Shown in pieces: positions 42,281-52,334 of a stretch of 64,000 nucleotides of DNA. Under the pieces are notes generated by a model. It was given only the letters and a program-made list of their open reading frames with translations. It did no database searches and had not been told where the DNA came from. Each line of letters opens with the position of its first letter. The stretch's first letter is position 1. Source of the DNA: Pseudozyma flocculosa PF-1 (taxonomy: Eukaryota > Basidiomycota > Ustilaginomycetes > Ustilaginales > Ustilaginaceae); contig NW_006920880.1 in assembly GCF_000417875.1 (NCBI RefSeq), positions 440,260-504,259 of the forward strand. The letters are read 5' to 3'. Position numbers and translations under genes: made by a program.

Positions 42281-45200
42281 TCACATCTCGAACGGGTACA
42301 GCTTGGCGGCGGGCTGCGTCTTGAGCTTGCGGACCTTCTTGCCGCCGTCGTGCTCGACCTCGTCCCACCCGCCCTCGCTGCGGTCGGCCTGAACAGCGAG
42401 CACCTTGTACTGCCGGCCCATGCCCGTCAGGTCAACGAGGCGATTAGCGGCGCCCTCGATCTGTCGTTTGCGCTCCTCATCGGCGTCGCGCCGCAGCCGC
42501 TCGACGCGCTGCTCGAGCCCCATGGCGACGAGGAAGTGCGCCTGCTCCATCGGACCCAGGTACGATGCCTCGGTCGTCTCGAAGGCCGACTTGAGGTGCA
42601 GGAAGTCGACATTCACCGTCAGGTCGCACTGGCCCGGCTCGTCAAAGACGTCGACAATCTCGTGCCGCTTAAACGCGCGCAGGCTGCCGCCGTACGTCTG
42701 GTCGCCGCCATAGTCGATGATGAGCGAGATGCCACCCTCGGACGGCGCGGCGAGCCGCTGCGCCTCGGCCTCGGCCTCGGCCTCCTTGGCCGCGTTGACA
42801 TCCGCATCTGCGCCCGCGCCCGCGCCGGAAGCAAACGAGCGGGGTGCAGAGGCAGGTCGGCCAGAGACGATCTCGCCGACGCGCCGAGCGATGGCCCACG
42901 ACTCGGGCGACACCTCGATGCGCTGGCCTGGCTGCAGCGTCGCAAATCGCTTGTTGCCCTCGGCCAGCAGCTTCGACCACGGCGTCGGTCCCGGGCTCAG
43001 GACAAACTGCAGCTCGTCCTTGCGCTTCTCGCCGCCGTCGTGCTGCTGCTTCTTGTGCGACTGCAGGTCCGACGGCTTGAGCACAGTGATGCCCTTCTGC
43101 CCCTGGGGCTCAGTCTTGACGCCCACGAGCACCTCGCGGAAGCCGTTGACCGTCTTTTCAAAGATGTGCGTCGGCAGCGCGTCGAAAAACTCGTGCGCCG
43201 TCAGGATGGTAAACGTCTCGGGCTGGATCGGGATGTCGGCAATGTCGTTGAACCACTCGATGCGGATCTCGTCCTTGGCCACCTCGGCCTGGTCGGCCGG
43301 GACGAGCTTCTTGCCGGCCCGGTCGAGGGCGGCGCGCACCGCCTCGAGCTGCAGCTTCATCAGGCCCTCGGACGTCTCGAGCAGGTGGATCGACTCGACC
43401 GTGTCGAGAAACTGCGGGAAGACGGAAAACGTCCGCAGCATGTCGGCCAGCAGCGTGCCCTTGCCCGGGCCCAGCTCGACCAGCCGCGTCCGCCGTGGCA
43501 TCTGGCACGCCTGCCACCGCGCCACGTAGAAGACGGCCACCAGCTCGCCAAACACCTGGCTGATCTCCGGGCTGGTGATAAAGTCTCCGCGCGAGCCCAG
43601 CACCTCCCGGCTCACGCCGTCGGCCGACGTCGGCTCGGCATTGGCGCTCGAATAGTAGCCCTGCACCGGGTCGAGCAGGCAGGTGCGCATGTACGTCGAG
43701 ACTGGCATCGGACCTGAGGCGCGGATCGACTCAGCCAGCACCTCTCCGAGCGGGCGAGGCTTCTTGGCGGTTGCGGCAGAGCCGGTAGCGGCGGCGCCAG
43801 TCGCACCGTCGTTGGATCGTGCAGACGAGGTGTGCAGGCCTCTTGCAAAGGCCGGCCGGGCGGCGTCGGTGCGGCCCGCCTGCTGCCACCACATCTGCCC
43901 GCTCCGTGCCATCCTCTGCATGGCGCCAGAGAGGGGCGGCGTTTCGGTGACACTCTCCTTGATCGAACCGGCCGATGCCGGTTGCGGCTCGGCGGCGGCG
44001 TGGTCAAAGTTCTCGAGGCCGGTCACTGCCCGGGTCCTGCGACCCTGCCCGTGCAGCTCGGCATCCGCCACGCGGTCGGCCGCCTCGATCGAGTAGGCGA
44101 CGCAGTCGTTGAGGCTGACGCCCGTGTAGCTGGCGCCAACGAGCGTCAGCTTGTCCGACAGCGTCTCGTGCTGCGCCAGCGCGCGGTGCAGCGCGTGCAT
44201 GCGGACCGGATGGCCGACGAGATACTGCGGGATGCAGTCCCGCTGCATCGTCGGCAGGATCTTGGTGCGCGACGGGTCCTCGAGCAGCGAGGCGGGGATC
44301 GAGAGGTGCTGCGAGACGGCGCGGACGGCGCGGCGTCGCATCTCGTCGTCGGTCGGCAGCGTGGCGGCGTCGAGGTGAGACCAGTGGGCGCCGCCCATCA
44401 TGACGGTCAGCTTGATCGGGCGCTGGGCGAGCGTGCTGGCGGCGGCCGGGCTGAGCGGGTCCTTCATGTCCTGGGTCGGCAGCGAGTCGCTATCGAAGAC
44501 GACGCCGAGGATGCCGTCCTCGTTGTTGGGCGTGGTGCGCGGGATGAGGTAGCCGAAGCCCTCGACTGGAAGGAGGGGCTTGGAGGAAGAGGCCTCGCCC
44601 TCGGCGGCGGGCGAGATGACGAGGTTGACGACGCCGACGTTGGCGGACGGGTTGAACTCGAGGCCCGGAAGCCCATCGGCCTCGGCGTGCAGCGCCTTGG
44701 CCATCTGAGCCGAGGGGAGCGCCGAGATGACGCGGTCGGCCTCGATCGTGTCGCCGGCCGTGGTCTTGAGGAGCACCTTCCCGTCCTCGCCGACGACGAC
44801 TGACACGACGCCGGCACCCTTTCTGACCTCGACGTTGGCGGCAGCGTCGAGCTTCTGCTCGAGGGCGTCGATGATCTCCTGGAGGCCGTTGGGGAACGAG
44901 TAGACGCTAGTGCCCTTAAAGCTGTCGGTAAGCTCCTTGCCGAGGCGCGCCTCGACCTGCTTTGCGCTCCCCTCGCGTCGACTCTTGGCGGTAGCCTCGT
45001 GCTCGGGCAGGCTCCTGTACTTGCGGTTGCGCTTGGGCGAGAGGAAGAGCGACTTGAGCACGCTGCCGTGGGTGCGCTCGGCCTCCCAGAGGAAGGGCAT
45101 GACGCTCCTGACGCTGAGCTTGCGCGAGTCGCCGGCGTAGATGCCGTGGATGACGGCCGATACGAGGTTGGCAGCGAGCCCCTCTCCGAACCTGCGCGAG

Positions 45201-45868
45201 ACGAACGAGTCGACCGACTCGTCATCGAGGGCCTCGCGGCGTCGCAGGCGGTCCTGCTCTGCCTTTGACTCGGAGCGCGGCCGGGCGAAGCGGGAGGGCA
45301 CTCGGTACTCGAGCGCCGCCCTTGGCAGGGCGGAGCGGAGGAAGGGGAGCTTTGCGAGGGCGGTGAAGAGCGAAGGGAGGGAGCTGGGCAGCTTTGCGAG
45401 GCGGTCCGGGTAGTAGATGAAGCGGTTCTGGGCGGACGGGGCCGTCTTGGGTACCTTGAGCATGCGGTCGAGGAGGTCGATGGACCGGAGCAGCTCGAGC
45501 ATGACCATGCCCGTGGGACCGGTTGGGCGGATGCTGCGAGGGCCCTTTTCGATGAGGGCGGTCGATGGGGCATTGGGGTCGGTGGGCGGCGAGGCGAGCG
45601 TTGTTCTGCGGCTATCGATCCAGCCACCGAGGCGTTGGCTCTGTTCGAGGAGGACGACGCGGTAGCGTGAGGCGGGCAGGCGCTGCGAGAGGCGGTAGGC
45701 GGATGCCAGGCCCGAGATGCCGCCGCCGAGGACAGCGAGCGTCTTTTTGGCCGGGGCCGAAGGCTGGCCAGCGGCTACCGTCGATGCCAGGCGGGCCGAA
45801 CGATGGGCGGCGGACAGCGTGGTGGCGGCCAGTCCCCTCGGCGCGCTTGTGCGGAGTGGCAGCAGCAT
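42281..45868 (-). CDS. HEM14: Fused protoporphyrinogen oxidase and NDUFAF7 methyltransferase (single frame)
   Basis: One uninterrupted frame of 1195 residues. Residues 1-~610 are protoporphyrinogen oxidase, the penultimate heme enzyme. They show a presequence-like N-terminus (MLLPLRTSAPRGLAATT...RSARLAS), the FAD-binding motif LAVLGGGISGLASAYRL (G48, G50, G53) with LLEQSQRLGGW, and the C-terminal GASYTGVSLNDCVAYSIEAA. Residues ~650-1195 are NDUFAF7/MidA, the complex I assembly arginine methyltransferase: SPEISQVFGELVAVF, SAM motif LVELGPGKGTLLADMLR (~795), TAHEFFDALPTHIFEK (~890), SLIIDYGG. Between them (residues 650-685) lies MQRMARSGQMWW...ARGLHTSSARS, which looks like a second mitochondrial presequence with an R-2/R-3 cleavage context. 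No stop, donor or acceptor is evident in the linker. The product may be one bifunctional protein, a polyprotein cut in the matrix, or two proteins from different start codons. Confidence 0.88.
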   Translation of the reverse strand: MLLPLRTSAPRGLAATTLSAAHRSARLASTVAAGQPSAPAKKTLAVLGGGISGLASAYRLSQRLPASRYRVVLLEQSQRLGGWIDSRRTTLASPPTDPNAPSTALIEKGPRSIRPTGPTGMVMLELLRSIDLLDRMLKVPKTAPSAQNRFIYYPDRLAKLPSSLPSLFTALAKLPFLRSALPRAALEYRVPSRFARPRSESKAEQDRLRRREALDDESVDSFVSRRFGEGLAANLVSAVIHGIYAGDSRKLSVRSVMPFLWEAERTHGSVLKSLFLSPKRNRKYRSLPEHEATAKSRREGSAKQVEARLGKELTDSFKGTSVYSFPNGLQEIIDALEQKLDAAANVEVRKGAGVVSVVVGEDGKVLLKTTAGDTIEADRVISALPSAQMAKALHAEADGLPGLEFNPSANVGVVNLVISPAAEGEASSSKPLLPVEGFGYLIPRTTPNNEDGILGVVFDSDSLPTQDMKDPLSPAAASTLAQRPIKLTVMMGGAHWSHLDAATLPTDDEMRRRAVRAVSQHLSIPASLLEDPSRTKILPTMQRDCIPQYLVGHPVRMHALHRALAQHETLSDKLTLVGASYTGVSLNDCVAYSIEAADRVADAELHGQGRRTRAVTGLENFDHAAAEPQPASAGSIKESVTETPPLSGAMQRMARSGQMWWQQAGRTDAARPAFARGLHTSSARSNDGATGAAATGSAATAKKPRPLGEVLAESIRASGPMPVSTYMRTCLLDPVQGYYSSANAEPTSADGVSREVLGSRGDFITSPEISQVFGELVAVFYVARWQACQMPRRTRLVELGPGKGTLLADMLRTFSVFPQFLDTVESIHLLETSEGLMKLQLEAVRAALDRAGKKLVPADQAEVAKDEIRIEWFNDIADIPIQPETFTILTAHEFFDALPTHIFEKTVNGFREVLVGVKTEPQGQKGITVLKPSDLQSHKKQQHDGGEKRKDELQFVLSPGPTPWSKLLAEGNKRFATLQPGQRIEVSPESWAIARRVGEIVSGRPASAPRSFASGAGAGADADVNAAKEAEAEAEAQRLAAPSEGGISLIIDYGGDQTYGGSLRAFKRHEIVDVFDEPGQCDLTVNVDFLHLKSAFETTEASYLGPMEQAHFLVAMGLEQRVERLRRDADEERKRQIEGAANRLVDLTGMGRQYKVLAVQADRSEGGWDEVEHDGGKKVRKLKTQPAAKLYPFEM

Positions 45869-46276
45869 GGTGTGCTGTGCGGTCGGTGGGGGTTTTGGGA
45901 CTGCTGCAAGGTCCGCGGTGCTGGTGGTGGTGGTGGAAGGGGTCAGGGTTGGGCACGGGGCAGCGGCCCCAACCAGAGAAAGGGTCGGGTTGCCTCAGCA
46001 CCGGCTCTTCCGGCCCCGCGCGCCTCGCTCCCCTTTCTTCCAAGGCGCCCAAAAAAAAGTGGAGCAGCCGGAGCCGAGGCTTGCACGCGGCCCTCTGCCG
46101 GGCACCTCTCCGCCACTCCAGACTGCCGCCACTTTCACACCACCATCTCCTCGCTTCTCTCTGTGCAAGGAGGAACGGCAATCGAATGCAAGAGCTCTAG
46201 GCGGATCGAATCGAGACTACTTCTACAGTTATGTACACAGAGAGCGGATGGTCGGACACTGGGCCGCCGTCGATGC
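45869..46276. other. Intergenic between GDH1 3' end and HEM14-NDUFAF7 5' end
   Basis: 408 bases on the way from the GDH1 stop to the HEM14 ATG (both minus strand). It is CCA/CCT-rich near the HEM14 start. No gene is seen. Confidence 0.65.
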
Positions 46277-47864
46277 TTAGTACCAGTCGCCGTGGGCGCG
46301 CATGGCGTCGGCCACCCTCTTGAAGGCGTGGATGTTGCCGCCGCCCACGAGCGACGGGATCTCCTTGGCGTTGGCGTCGCCATCGGCCGCGTACGTCTGG
46401 CCCGTCGTGAGGCAGTTGTTGTACGCGTTGAACATGATGTCCTTGAGCTTCTGGTCCACCTCTTCCTTGGTCCACTGCAGCCTCGCGCTGTTCTGCGCCA
46501 TCTCGAGTCCCGAGACGGCCACACCGCCGGCGTTGGCCGCCTTGCCCGGCCCGTACCAGCACGCCTTGGCCTTGCCGCCCTCGATGCGCGAACGCTCAAA
46601 CACGTTGATGGCCTCCTGCGTGCACCCCATGTTGGAGCCCTCGGCGACGTAGCGGCACCCGCGCTTGATGGCCTCCTCGGCCTCCTGCTCGTTGAGCTCG
46701 TTCTGCGTCGCGCACGGCAGCGCAACGTCGTACCGCTCCACGTTGGTCCAGGGCCGCGCGCCGTCGTTGCGGAACTCGAACTTTCCTTTCTCGTCGCCAA
46801 ACGACGAGAGCTCCTGACGCTTGGCCTTGATCTGGGCGATGCGCTCAATGTGCTCCGGCGTGAAGCCCTTGCCGTCCTTGGAGACCAGCACGCCCTTGGA
46901 GTCGGACAGCGACAGCACCGTGCCGCCCAGCTCAATCACCTTGAGCGCCGCGTACTGCGCCACGTTGCCCGATCCGGAAATGACGACCGTCTTGCCCTTG
47001 AAGCCGACGCCCTCGCCCTCGAGGTGCGCAATCATGTGCTCGACGTAGTAGACCAGCCCGAAGCCGGTGGCCTCGGGACGGATGTTGGATCCGCCCCAGT
47101 CCATGCCCTTGCCCGTAATCATGCCGACCCACTCGTTCTTGATCTGCTTGTACGTGCCAAAGACGTAGCCGGCCTCGGTGGTGCTGAAGCCAATGTCGCC
47201 GGCGGGGATGTCGGTGTCGCCGCCAATGTGTCGCTGCAGCTCAGTGGCAAACGACTTGCAGAAGCGACGGATCTCGGCGTCCGACTTGCCCTTGGGGTCA
47301 AAGTCGGAGCCACCCTTGCCACCGCCGATGCTGAGGCCCGTCAGCGAGTTCTTGAAGATCTGCTCAAAGCCGAGGAACTTGAGCACCGACAGGTTGACGT
47401 CCGAACGCAGACGGAGGCCGCCCTTGTACGGGCCCAGCGCCGAGTTGAACTGTCAAGGGGTTGGCGGTACCGCAGCAGAGGAGCGGGCACGGTCAGCCCC
47501 CACTCGCCCGCGTCCGGTTCAGCGCCTTGCGTCCGGGCGGCCGGCTGGCTGCCACTCACCTGGACTCGGAAGCCGCGGTTGACGCGGGCGACGCCCTTGT
47601 CGTCCTCCCAGACGACGCGGAACTGGATGACACGCTCTGGGATCTGAATGATCTCGAGCGCCTTCTTGTACTCGGGGAACTTGGCGAGGAAGGGCGCGAG
47701 GGTCGAGGTGACCTCGTTGAGGGCCTGCGGAGCAGCGACGAGGCGGAGCAACCGGAGAGTAGCGTCAGCCGCTGTCCTCGAGCTGGCACTTGTCGGCGTG
47801 TCAAGGTGGCATTCGGACTGGTGCTTACCTGCTCGAACTCGGGCTCAGAAGGAAGGTTGGACAT
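46277..47864 (-). CDS. GDH1: NADP-specific glutamate dehydrogenase, three exons
   Basis: Reductive amination of 2-oxoglutarate to glutamate in ammonium assimilation, cytosolic, probably hexameric. Exons 47864-47829 (36 bases), 47724-47560 and 47449-46277 give 457 residues, the family length, with phase-0 junctions. The catalytic-site block [18 protein letters not shown] holds the active-site lysine K112. Other signatures are [41 protein letters not shown], the coenzyme-domain [16 protein letters not shown] and [15 protein letters not shown]. The first exon encodes only [12 protein letters not shown]. The start is fixed by the donor GTAAGC right after it and by the acceptor before [12 protein letters not shown], the usual beginning of fungal enzymes. 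Confidence 0.95.
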
Positions 47865-49706
47865 GGTGGCCAAGGTTGTCTTTGCGTGCGATGGTGGTGA
47901 AAGAAACGCCAGAGGAGAGCTTGGAGGGAGGTGGTAGTTGGGTCAGGGGAAGCAGGAGTTGCGGAGACGGCCGCTGGCCAGCCTAGGCTACTTATAGCGA
48001 GACCGCCAGGGGGGCCCACGAGAAGGTTTGCCTCCACCGCAGGCAGGTCAGGCGGTCGGCGCCGGCCGGAAGGCTGCTGCCAGTCAGGACACCAGCAGGT
48101 GCGGTCCGGAGAGGTGCTGTGTACGTAGGTAGCGCCGCGGTACGTCAGCGAGGCGAGGCGTGACTCGAGCGTGAATTGCTTGCCATCCATCCAGCATCTG
48201 CCCAAAGGTGTGGAGCAGGCCGCAACGTGAGGGCTGAGACCTCGGGCGGCGAGAAGTGACACACGTCGGTGGCCAGTTCAGCCAGCAGGCCGCTTTCTTC
48301 TCAGCACATCCCCCAGGCCGGGAAGAAGGAGCGAGCGCAGCGTTGCCCCGCCCTCGACCGAAGGAAGGAAATTGGCCGCTTCATTCGCCAGGCGGGCCGG
48401 GCGACAGGCTAGGCAGGCTTGGCTGTCTGCTCGGGCTTCGGCGAGGCGCGGGCGAGATCCAGAGGACGAGCGAGCCAGGCCGACCCGATCCGAGGACTGG
48501 GCAGAGACGACGATGAGATCACCAGCGGGGGTGAGAGGGGGTTGGGTGGACAGCGTCTGGACCGGCATTTGATAGGTCGATGGCATGCCAGAGATACGCG
48601 GCCTGGCCGTGCGTGCGCGCTTGCATCGGTTTCTTCTAACTCGACTCGCCGCGTTTCTCTTATCTCGCGCCCTTTATCAGCCAATCAGGCGGCTTGCCCT
48701 CTTCCTCGGCGAATTTCCTGGCGCTGAGCCGAGCAGCGGGTGAGCGGGCGAGCGGGTCGGGTCGCAGCGGATCTTCCATCTTCCAGCCATCCCACCTGCC
48801 ACGCCCCTCTACCGTACACGCACGGGTCGCACGACCAACCGACCACACGCCGACCGACTCCTTCCTTCACGTACTTGCTGAACAAACAAGCCGACGCCCT
48901 ACACCTACCTCCTAGTCTGCCTGCCCGACGAATCCAATTGCCCCGCTCCGAGTCATCGCCGTCGTACAGTACGCCACGGTCCACACTTTCACCAGGATCC
49001 CTCCGATCAGCCGCTGTTCTGCCGTAGTCAAGGCGAGGCCGTACGTCTTCGGCCTCGCAGTCGTCCCATCAGGATTTCTGCGGAAGCGATCGCGCCGAAT
49101 CTCGTGGCACAACGGGCGCGCGCCGTCGGCCTTGGGACGCCCCGCACATCGCAGCTGGCAATCTGATAATGCAACGTCCTGCATACCTGCATGGATGGAG
49201 GATCCGCCCGCCGAGGCAGGGCTGGACGTGGGCCCCGCCCGCCCGGACGGATCAAAGCGGATCGCATCGTCGCAGCTCCGGCAACGCACGCCGCCTCGGG
49301 CCAGGTTGAGATCGCCTTGCCGGCGGCCCAAGCCCGATTTCACGGGCGACTTCCCGCCTTCTCGCCCAGCCCACTGCGCTTCTCGCGGGTAGGGCTGGCT
49401 GTACTCTACCACATCCAAACGATCTCGTGCACACACTCGGCCATGCTGGGCCGTCACTCATTCACACAGGGAAGGAAGGGGGACATTTCTTTTTGATTTC
49501 CTTGCTCGTTCTTCCATATACGTTTTTTTTTAAAAGAGGGACCTACCTAGCGGGCTTGATCTTGATCCAGGGGCGAGAGAAGGGGGCAGTCTGCGGCTAA
49601 GCTGCGTGTATCTTGCGGCCACTCACCTTGAAGCGCCGTCACGGCGGCAGTCAGAGGGCTAGATGGAGAGGGAGGGAGAGGGCGGGCGTGTTTCCTCCGT
49701 CGAGGC
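47865..49706. other. Intergenic, no supported gene
   Basis: About 1.8 kb from the GDH1 start to the stop of the repeat-protein gene. A minus-strand frame at 48912-49457 has mixed composition and no recognisable domain. An AT-rich stretch with a T run near 49485-49535 probably belongs to the 3' flank of the repeat-protein gene. Confidence 0.55.
47991..47996 (-). promoter_or_regulatory. TATA box of GDH1
   Basis: TATAAG on the minus strand, 132 bases upstream of the ATG, in GC-rich surroundings. Confidence 0.55.
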
Positions 49707-50927
49707 TCAGCGGCGTCGGTCAAAGTCGCCGCAGCCAATGCCTCGATCAAACGAAACGGCAAAGGGGAACGGGCGCGGCGACGAGGGATCGCAGTGACGA
49801 CCAAAGACACTGTCGTGGCGCAAGCCCCTAGGCTCGCAGGGGCGTCCGAATGAGTCGCGGCCGCGATGACCACCTCGTCCACGTCGGTCATCGAAGAAGC
49901 CGCCCCGGCCGCCGAAGAAATCGCCACCATGGGGGCCTCCTTGTCCACGTCGGTCGTCGAAAAATCCACCTCGACCGCCGAGGAAGTCGTGTCCGCGTCG
50001 GTCGTCAAAGAAGCCACCTCGGGCGCCGTGATGGCTTCGCTCACGGGGGAAGCCGGGAAACTCGTCATCGTCGAAAGGGCGGCCTCGGCCAAACCCTCCG
50101 CATCGCGGGTCGTGCTCGTATCCGGGGTGATCGCGGCCGCGGCGATCGTCGCCGTGGTGGTGATGGCCATGTTGATGGCCTCGGTGATGGTTCAGAGGGA
50201 TCCTACCTTCGGCCTCCTCCCCGCGAGAGGGATCGTCGCGTCGGCGGCAGTGTTGATGGTGCCCGGCGTCGTTCTCGCCCTGCTCAGCGGGATCCTCCTG
50301 GTCGCGAGCAGTGTCGGACTCGGATGAGGAGGAAGAGCATGCCTCGTCGCAGTTCAGAGGAACATCACGCGTGGGGGATGGCCTCACTGGGCCCATCTCG
50401 CCCATGAGACCTGGAGGCCCGGCGTTCTCGCAACGGCAAAAGTGCCTTTCTCCGTCGCCTCGGCCAGTGTCCCTAAAACGTCCACGTCCGCCTCCGCGCG
50501 AAAGGCCACCGCGGCCGCGGCCGCCGCCCATACCGCCACGGGGTCCTCCACAGTGACCGTTCATGGCGAAGCGAGGTGACATGTCATCGCCACCATCAAA
50601 GGGGCCGAAGCAAGATCGAAGACCAGGAGGCGGGCCGTGGTGGTGACCATGGTGGTCGGAGCGAGGGGGTCCGGAGAAGTCATGACGATGGCGGTCGTGA
50701 GCGGGGTGGCGGCCATGCTCGTGGGCATGATGACGGCCTCGCCCCATGTCGCCCATACCGAGGCGACCAGGATGGCCGTGGAAGCAGCAGGCTGAGTGCC
50801 CTGCCGGTGCGAGCGTAGCAGTAGGAGGAGGGGAAGAAGGGGCAGGCGTGGGAGCGGCAGCGGCGTCGGCATAGGCCGGAGTCGAAGCCGACTGGGCGTG
50901 GGTGGCGGGAGCAGGGGTGGTGGCCAT
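49707..50927 (-). CDS. His/Gly/Arg-rich low-complexity protein with FFDDRRG repeats
   Basis: Single exon, 406 residues, no recognised family. The N-terminus is Ala/Pro/Thr-rich (MATTPAPATHAQSASTPAYA). A His-rich segment follows (GRHHAHEHGRHPAHDRHRHD, HHGHHHGPPPG), then an RGG-type segment (GGMGGGRGRGGLSRGGGRGR), an acidic/Ser patch with EACSSSSSESD and another His cluster (HHRGHQHGHHHHGDD). Three tandem GGFFDDRRG units lie near the C-terminus. Scattered Cys residues and the His clusters could bind metal, and RGG boxes could bind RNA; both are inference. The frame is long, starts with an ATG in a good promoter setting (TATA-like element 90 bases upstream) and keeps a consistent reading frame across imperfect repeats, which supports a real gene. 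Confidence 0.65.
   Translation of the reverse strand: MATTPAPATHAQSASTPAYADAAAAPTPAPSSPPPTATLAPAGHSACCFHGHPGRLGMGDMGRGRHHAHEHGRHPAHDRHRHDFSGPPRSDHHGHHHGPPPGLRSCFGPFDGGDDMSPRFAMNGHCGGPRGGMGGGRGRGGLSRGGGRGRFRDTGRGDGERHFCRCENAGPPGLMGEMGPVRPSPTRDVPLNCDEACSSSSSESDTARDQEDPAEQGENDAGHHQHCRRRDDPSRGEEAEGRIPLNHHRGHQHGHHHHGDDRRGRDHPGYEHDPRCGGFGRGRPFDDDEFPGFPRERSHHGARGGFFDDRRGHDFLGGRGGFFDDRRGQGGPHGGDFFGGRGGFFDDRRGRGGHRGRDSFGRPCEPRGLRHDSVFGRHCDPSSPRPFPFAVSFDRGIGCGDFDRRR
49870..50030 (-). repeat. Three imperfect coding repeats, GGFFDDRRG units
   Basis: DNA repeats of about 50 bases encode GGFFDDRRG followed by variable Gly/His/Asp spacers (HDFLGGR, QGGPHGGDFFGGR, RGGHRGRDS). The core peptide is identical in all three copies although nucleotides differ, consistent with selection on the peptide. 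Confidence 0.8.
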
Positions 50928-52334
50928 TTTGGAGTTCTTGAGGGGTTGTTAGGGGATAGCGAGTGAGTTGGATTGGTGTGGCTTGAGGGGAGAGAAGGAC
51001 GCTGGGATCGCCTCCTTTTATCCTTGTTTGGTGGATCGAACCGCGCCTTGAAAGTCGAGGAGATGGGGCCGCCTTTGGGAGTGCTCAGTCGCAGCCCATG
51101 TGCCTGCTCGAGATCACGCCGAGGTGCAGTATGTAGCAGGAATCGTCGTTGCAGCCGGGCTGTATGGCAGAGTCGAGGATGTGTGCTGCTGCTGTAGGAC
51201 GCAACGTGTTTTGGGGATGCCGGTGCGGCCTGCCCTTTTCCGCTGGAAGATGGTCGGGGGGCGGTGCAGGGCGGCATCGCGTGGGGTGACTCGGGCTGGC
51301 CCGCCGGTTGGTCCATGGGAGCCCAGCGTGGTCTCTGACAGCGACAGCCGTGCCGGGCTAGCCGTTATCGTGACTCGAAGACGATGACTGCCGCTGAAGG
51401 GCGGTGCTAGCTGTTGCCTTCTACCTGTGTGGCGCGGACGTTGCTGCCGCTGTCACACACGAGGCGGCGGGCTGTGCGGGGGGGTGGGGGGCAAGGCATG
51501 GTCTCGGCCCGAACCGCGCTGTTCCGACGCCGCGGCTTCTATCGGAGCTGTTCCGGCGGCCTGGTTCCGTCTTTGACAGATCGAGCAAAGGCAAAGACAC
51601 TGTGCTGTGTTCCACAGGCAAAGGAAAGAAGGGCGTCGAGGACCAGGTAGGCTGAGCAGCGCAAGACGGGAGCGAGGCCCGACGCCGGCTTGCCCAACGC
51701 GGCGCGGCTGCTCAAGCATGCCGAGAGGCCAAGCATGGGGGACGGTCTCAGTGGATCTGAAGCAGAGATGGCGATATACACGCACTCTCAACTCACACGA
51801 CAACGAGAGCGCCTGTCACTTGGCTGGCGAGCGGCAGAGTAGTGCGAAAGTTGAGTCTGGGGCCAACATCTGGGGAGGATGGTCCGGAGATAGCCTTTTT
51901 CGCGCTTGAGCGGGACGGCTCGACTAGGGAAGCTCATCGGCGATGCCGGTTGACATATCAGGCCATCGATGTCGGCTCAAGGTGGCGAAGAACCGCCATC
52001 ATGGTGGTAAGCCTCGTGGCCGCGGTGTTGGTGGTCGAGAGCGAAGGTGAAGGCGGTGGCTTGCTTTGGGGCGCGACCTCAGCCGGGAGAAATCGCCAGG
52101 AGAAGCGAGGCCAGGCCAGGCCAGCCAACGCCCTCCACACGCGGCCCTTTGCCGAGTCACGCTTTCTTCCGAGTCGGCTCCTATCTACACTCTGATTTGC
52201 CACACCTTTCGCCCTTTCCTTCTTCGCACCATCATCCACCCCCACCCTCACCCTCACCCCCACCCCGTCCAGCGCTGTCAAACAGCGACTCCCATCGCCC
52301 GACAGCTCAGGCCAACCGCAAGCACGCGCCCAGC
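50928..52334. other. Divergent intergenic region between the repeat-protein gene (-) and NAR1 (+)
   Basis: About 1.4 kb. The right end has a (CCCTCAC/CCCCA)-rich pyrimidine leader before NAR1. The NAR1 frame is open back to 52047, but the upstream residues look like translated leader. No further gene is seen. Confidence 0.55.
51014..51022 (-). promoter_or_regulatory. TATA-like element of the FFDDRRG repeat-protein gene
   Basis: GATAAAAGG on the minus strand, about 90 bases upstream of the ATG at 50927. Confidence 0.5.

Noticed and set aside
41420..43717. Plus-strand open frame of 765 codons
   Set aside because: Begins in the ADH exons in the wrong frame and continues antisense to the NDUFAF7 module. 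No domain; composition matches a shadow.
48912..49457. Minus-strand frame of 181 codons
   Set aside because: Mixed composition, no domain, no splice structure and no promoter signal.
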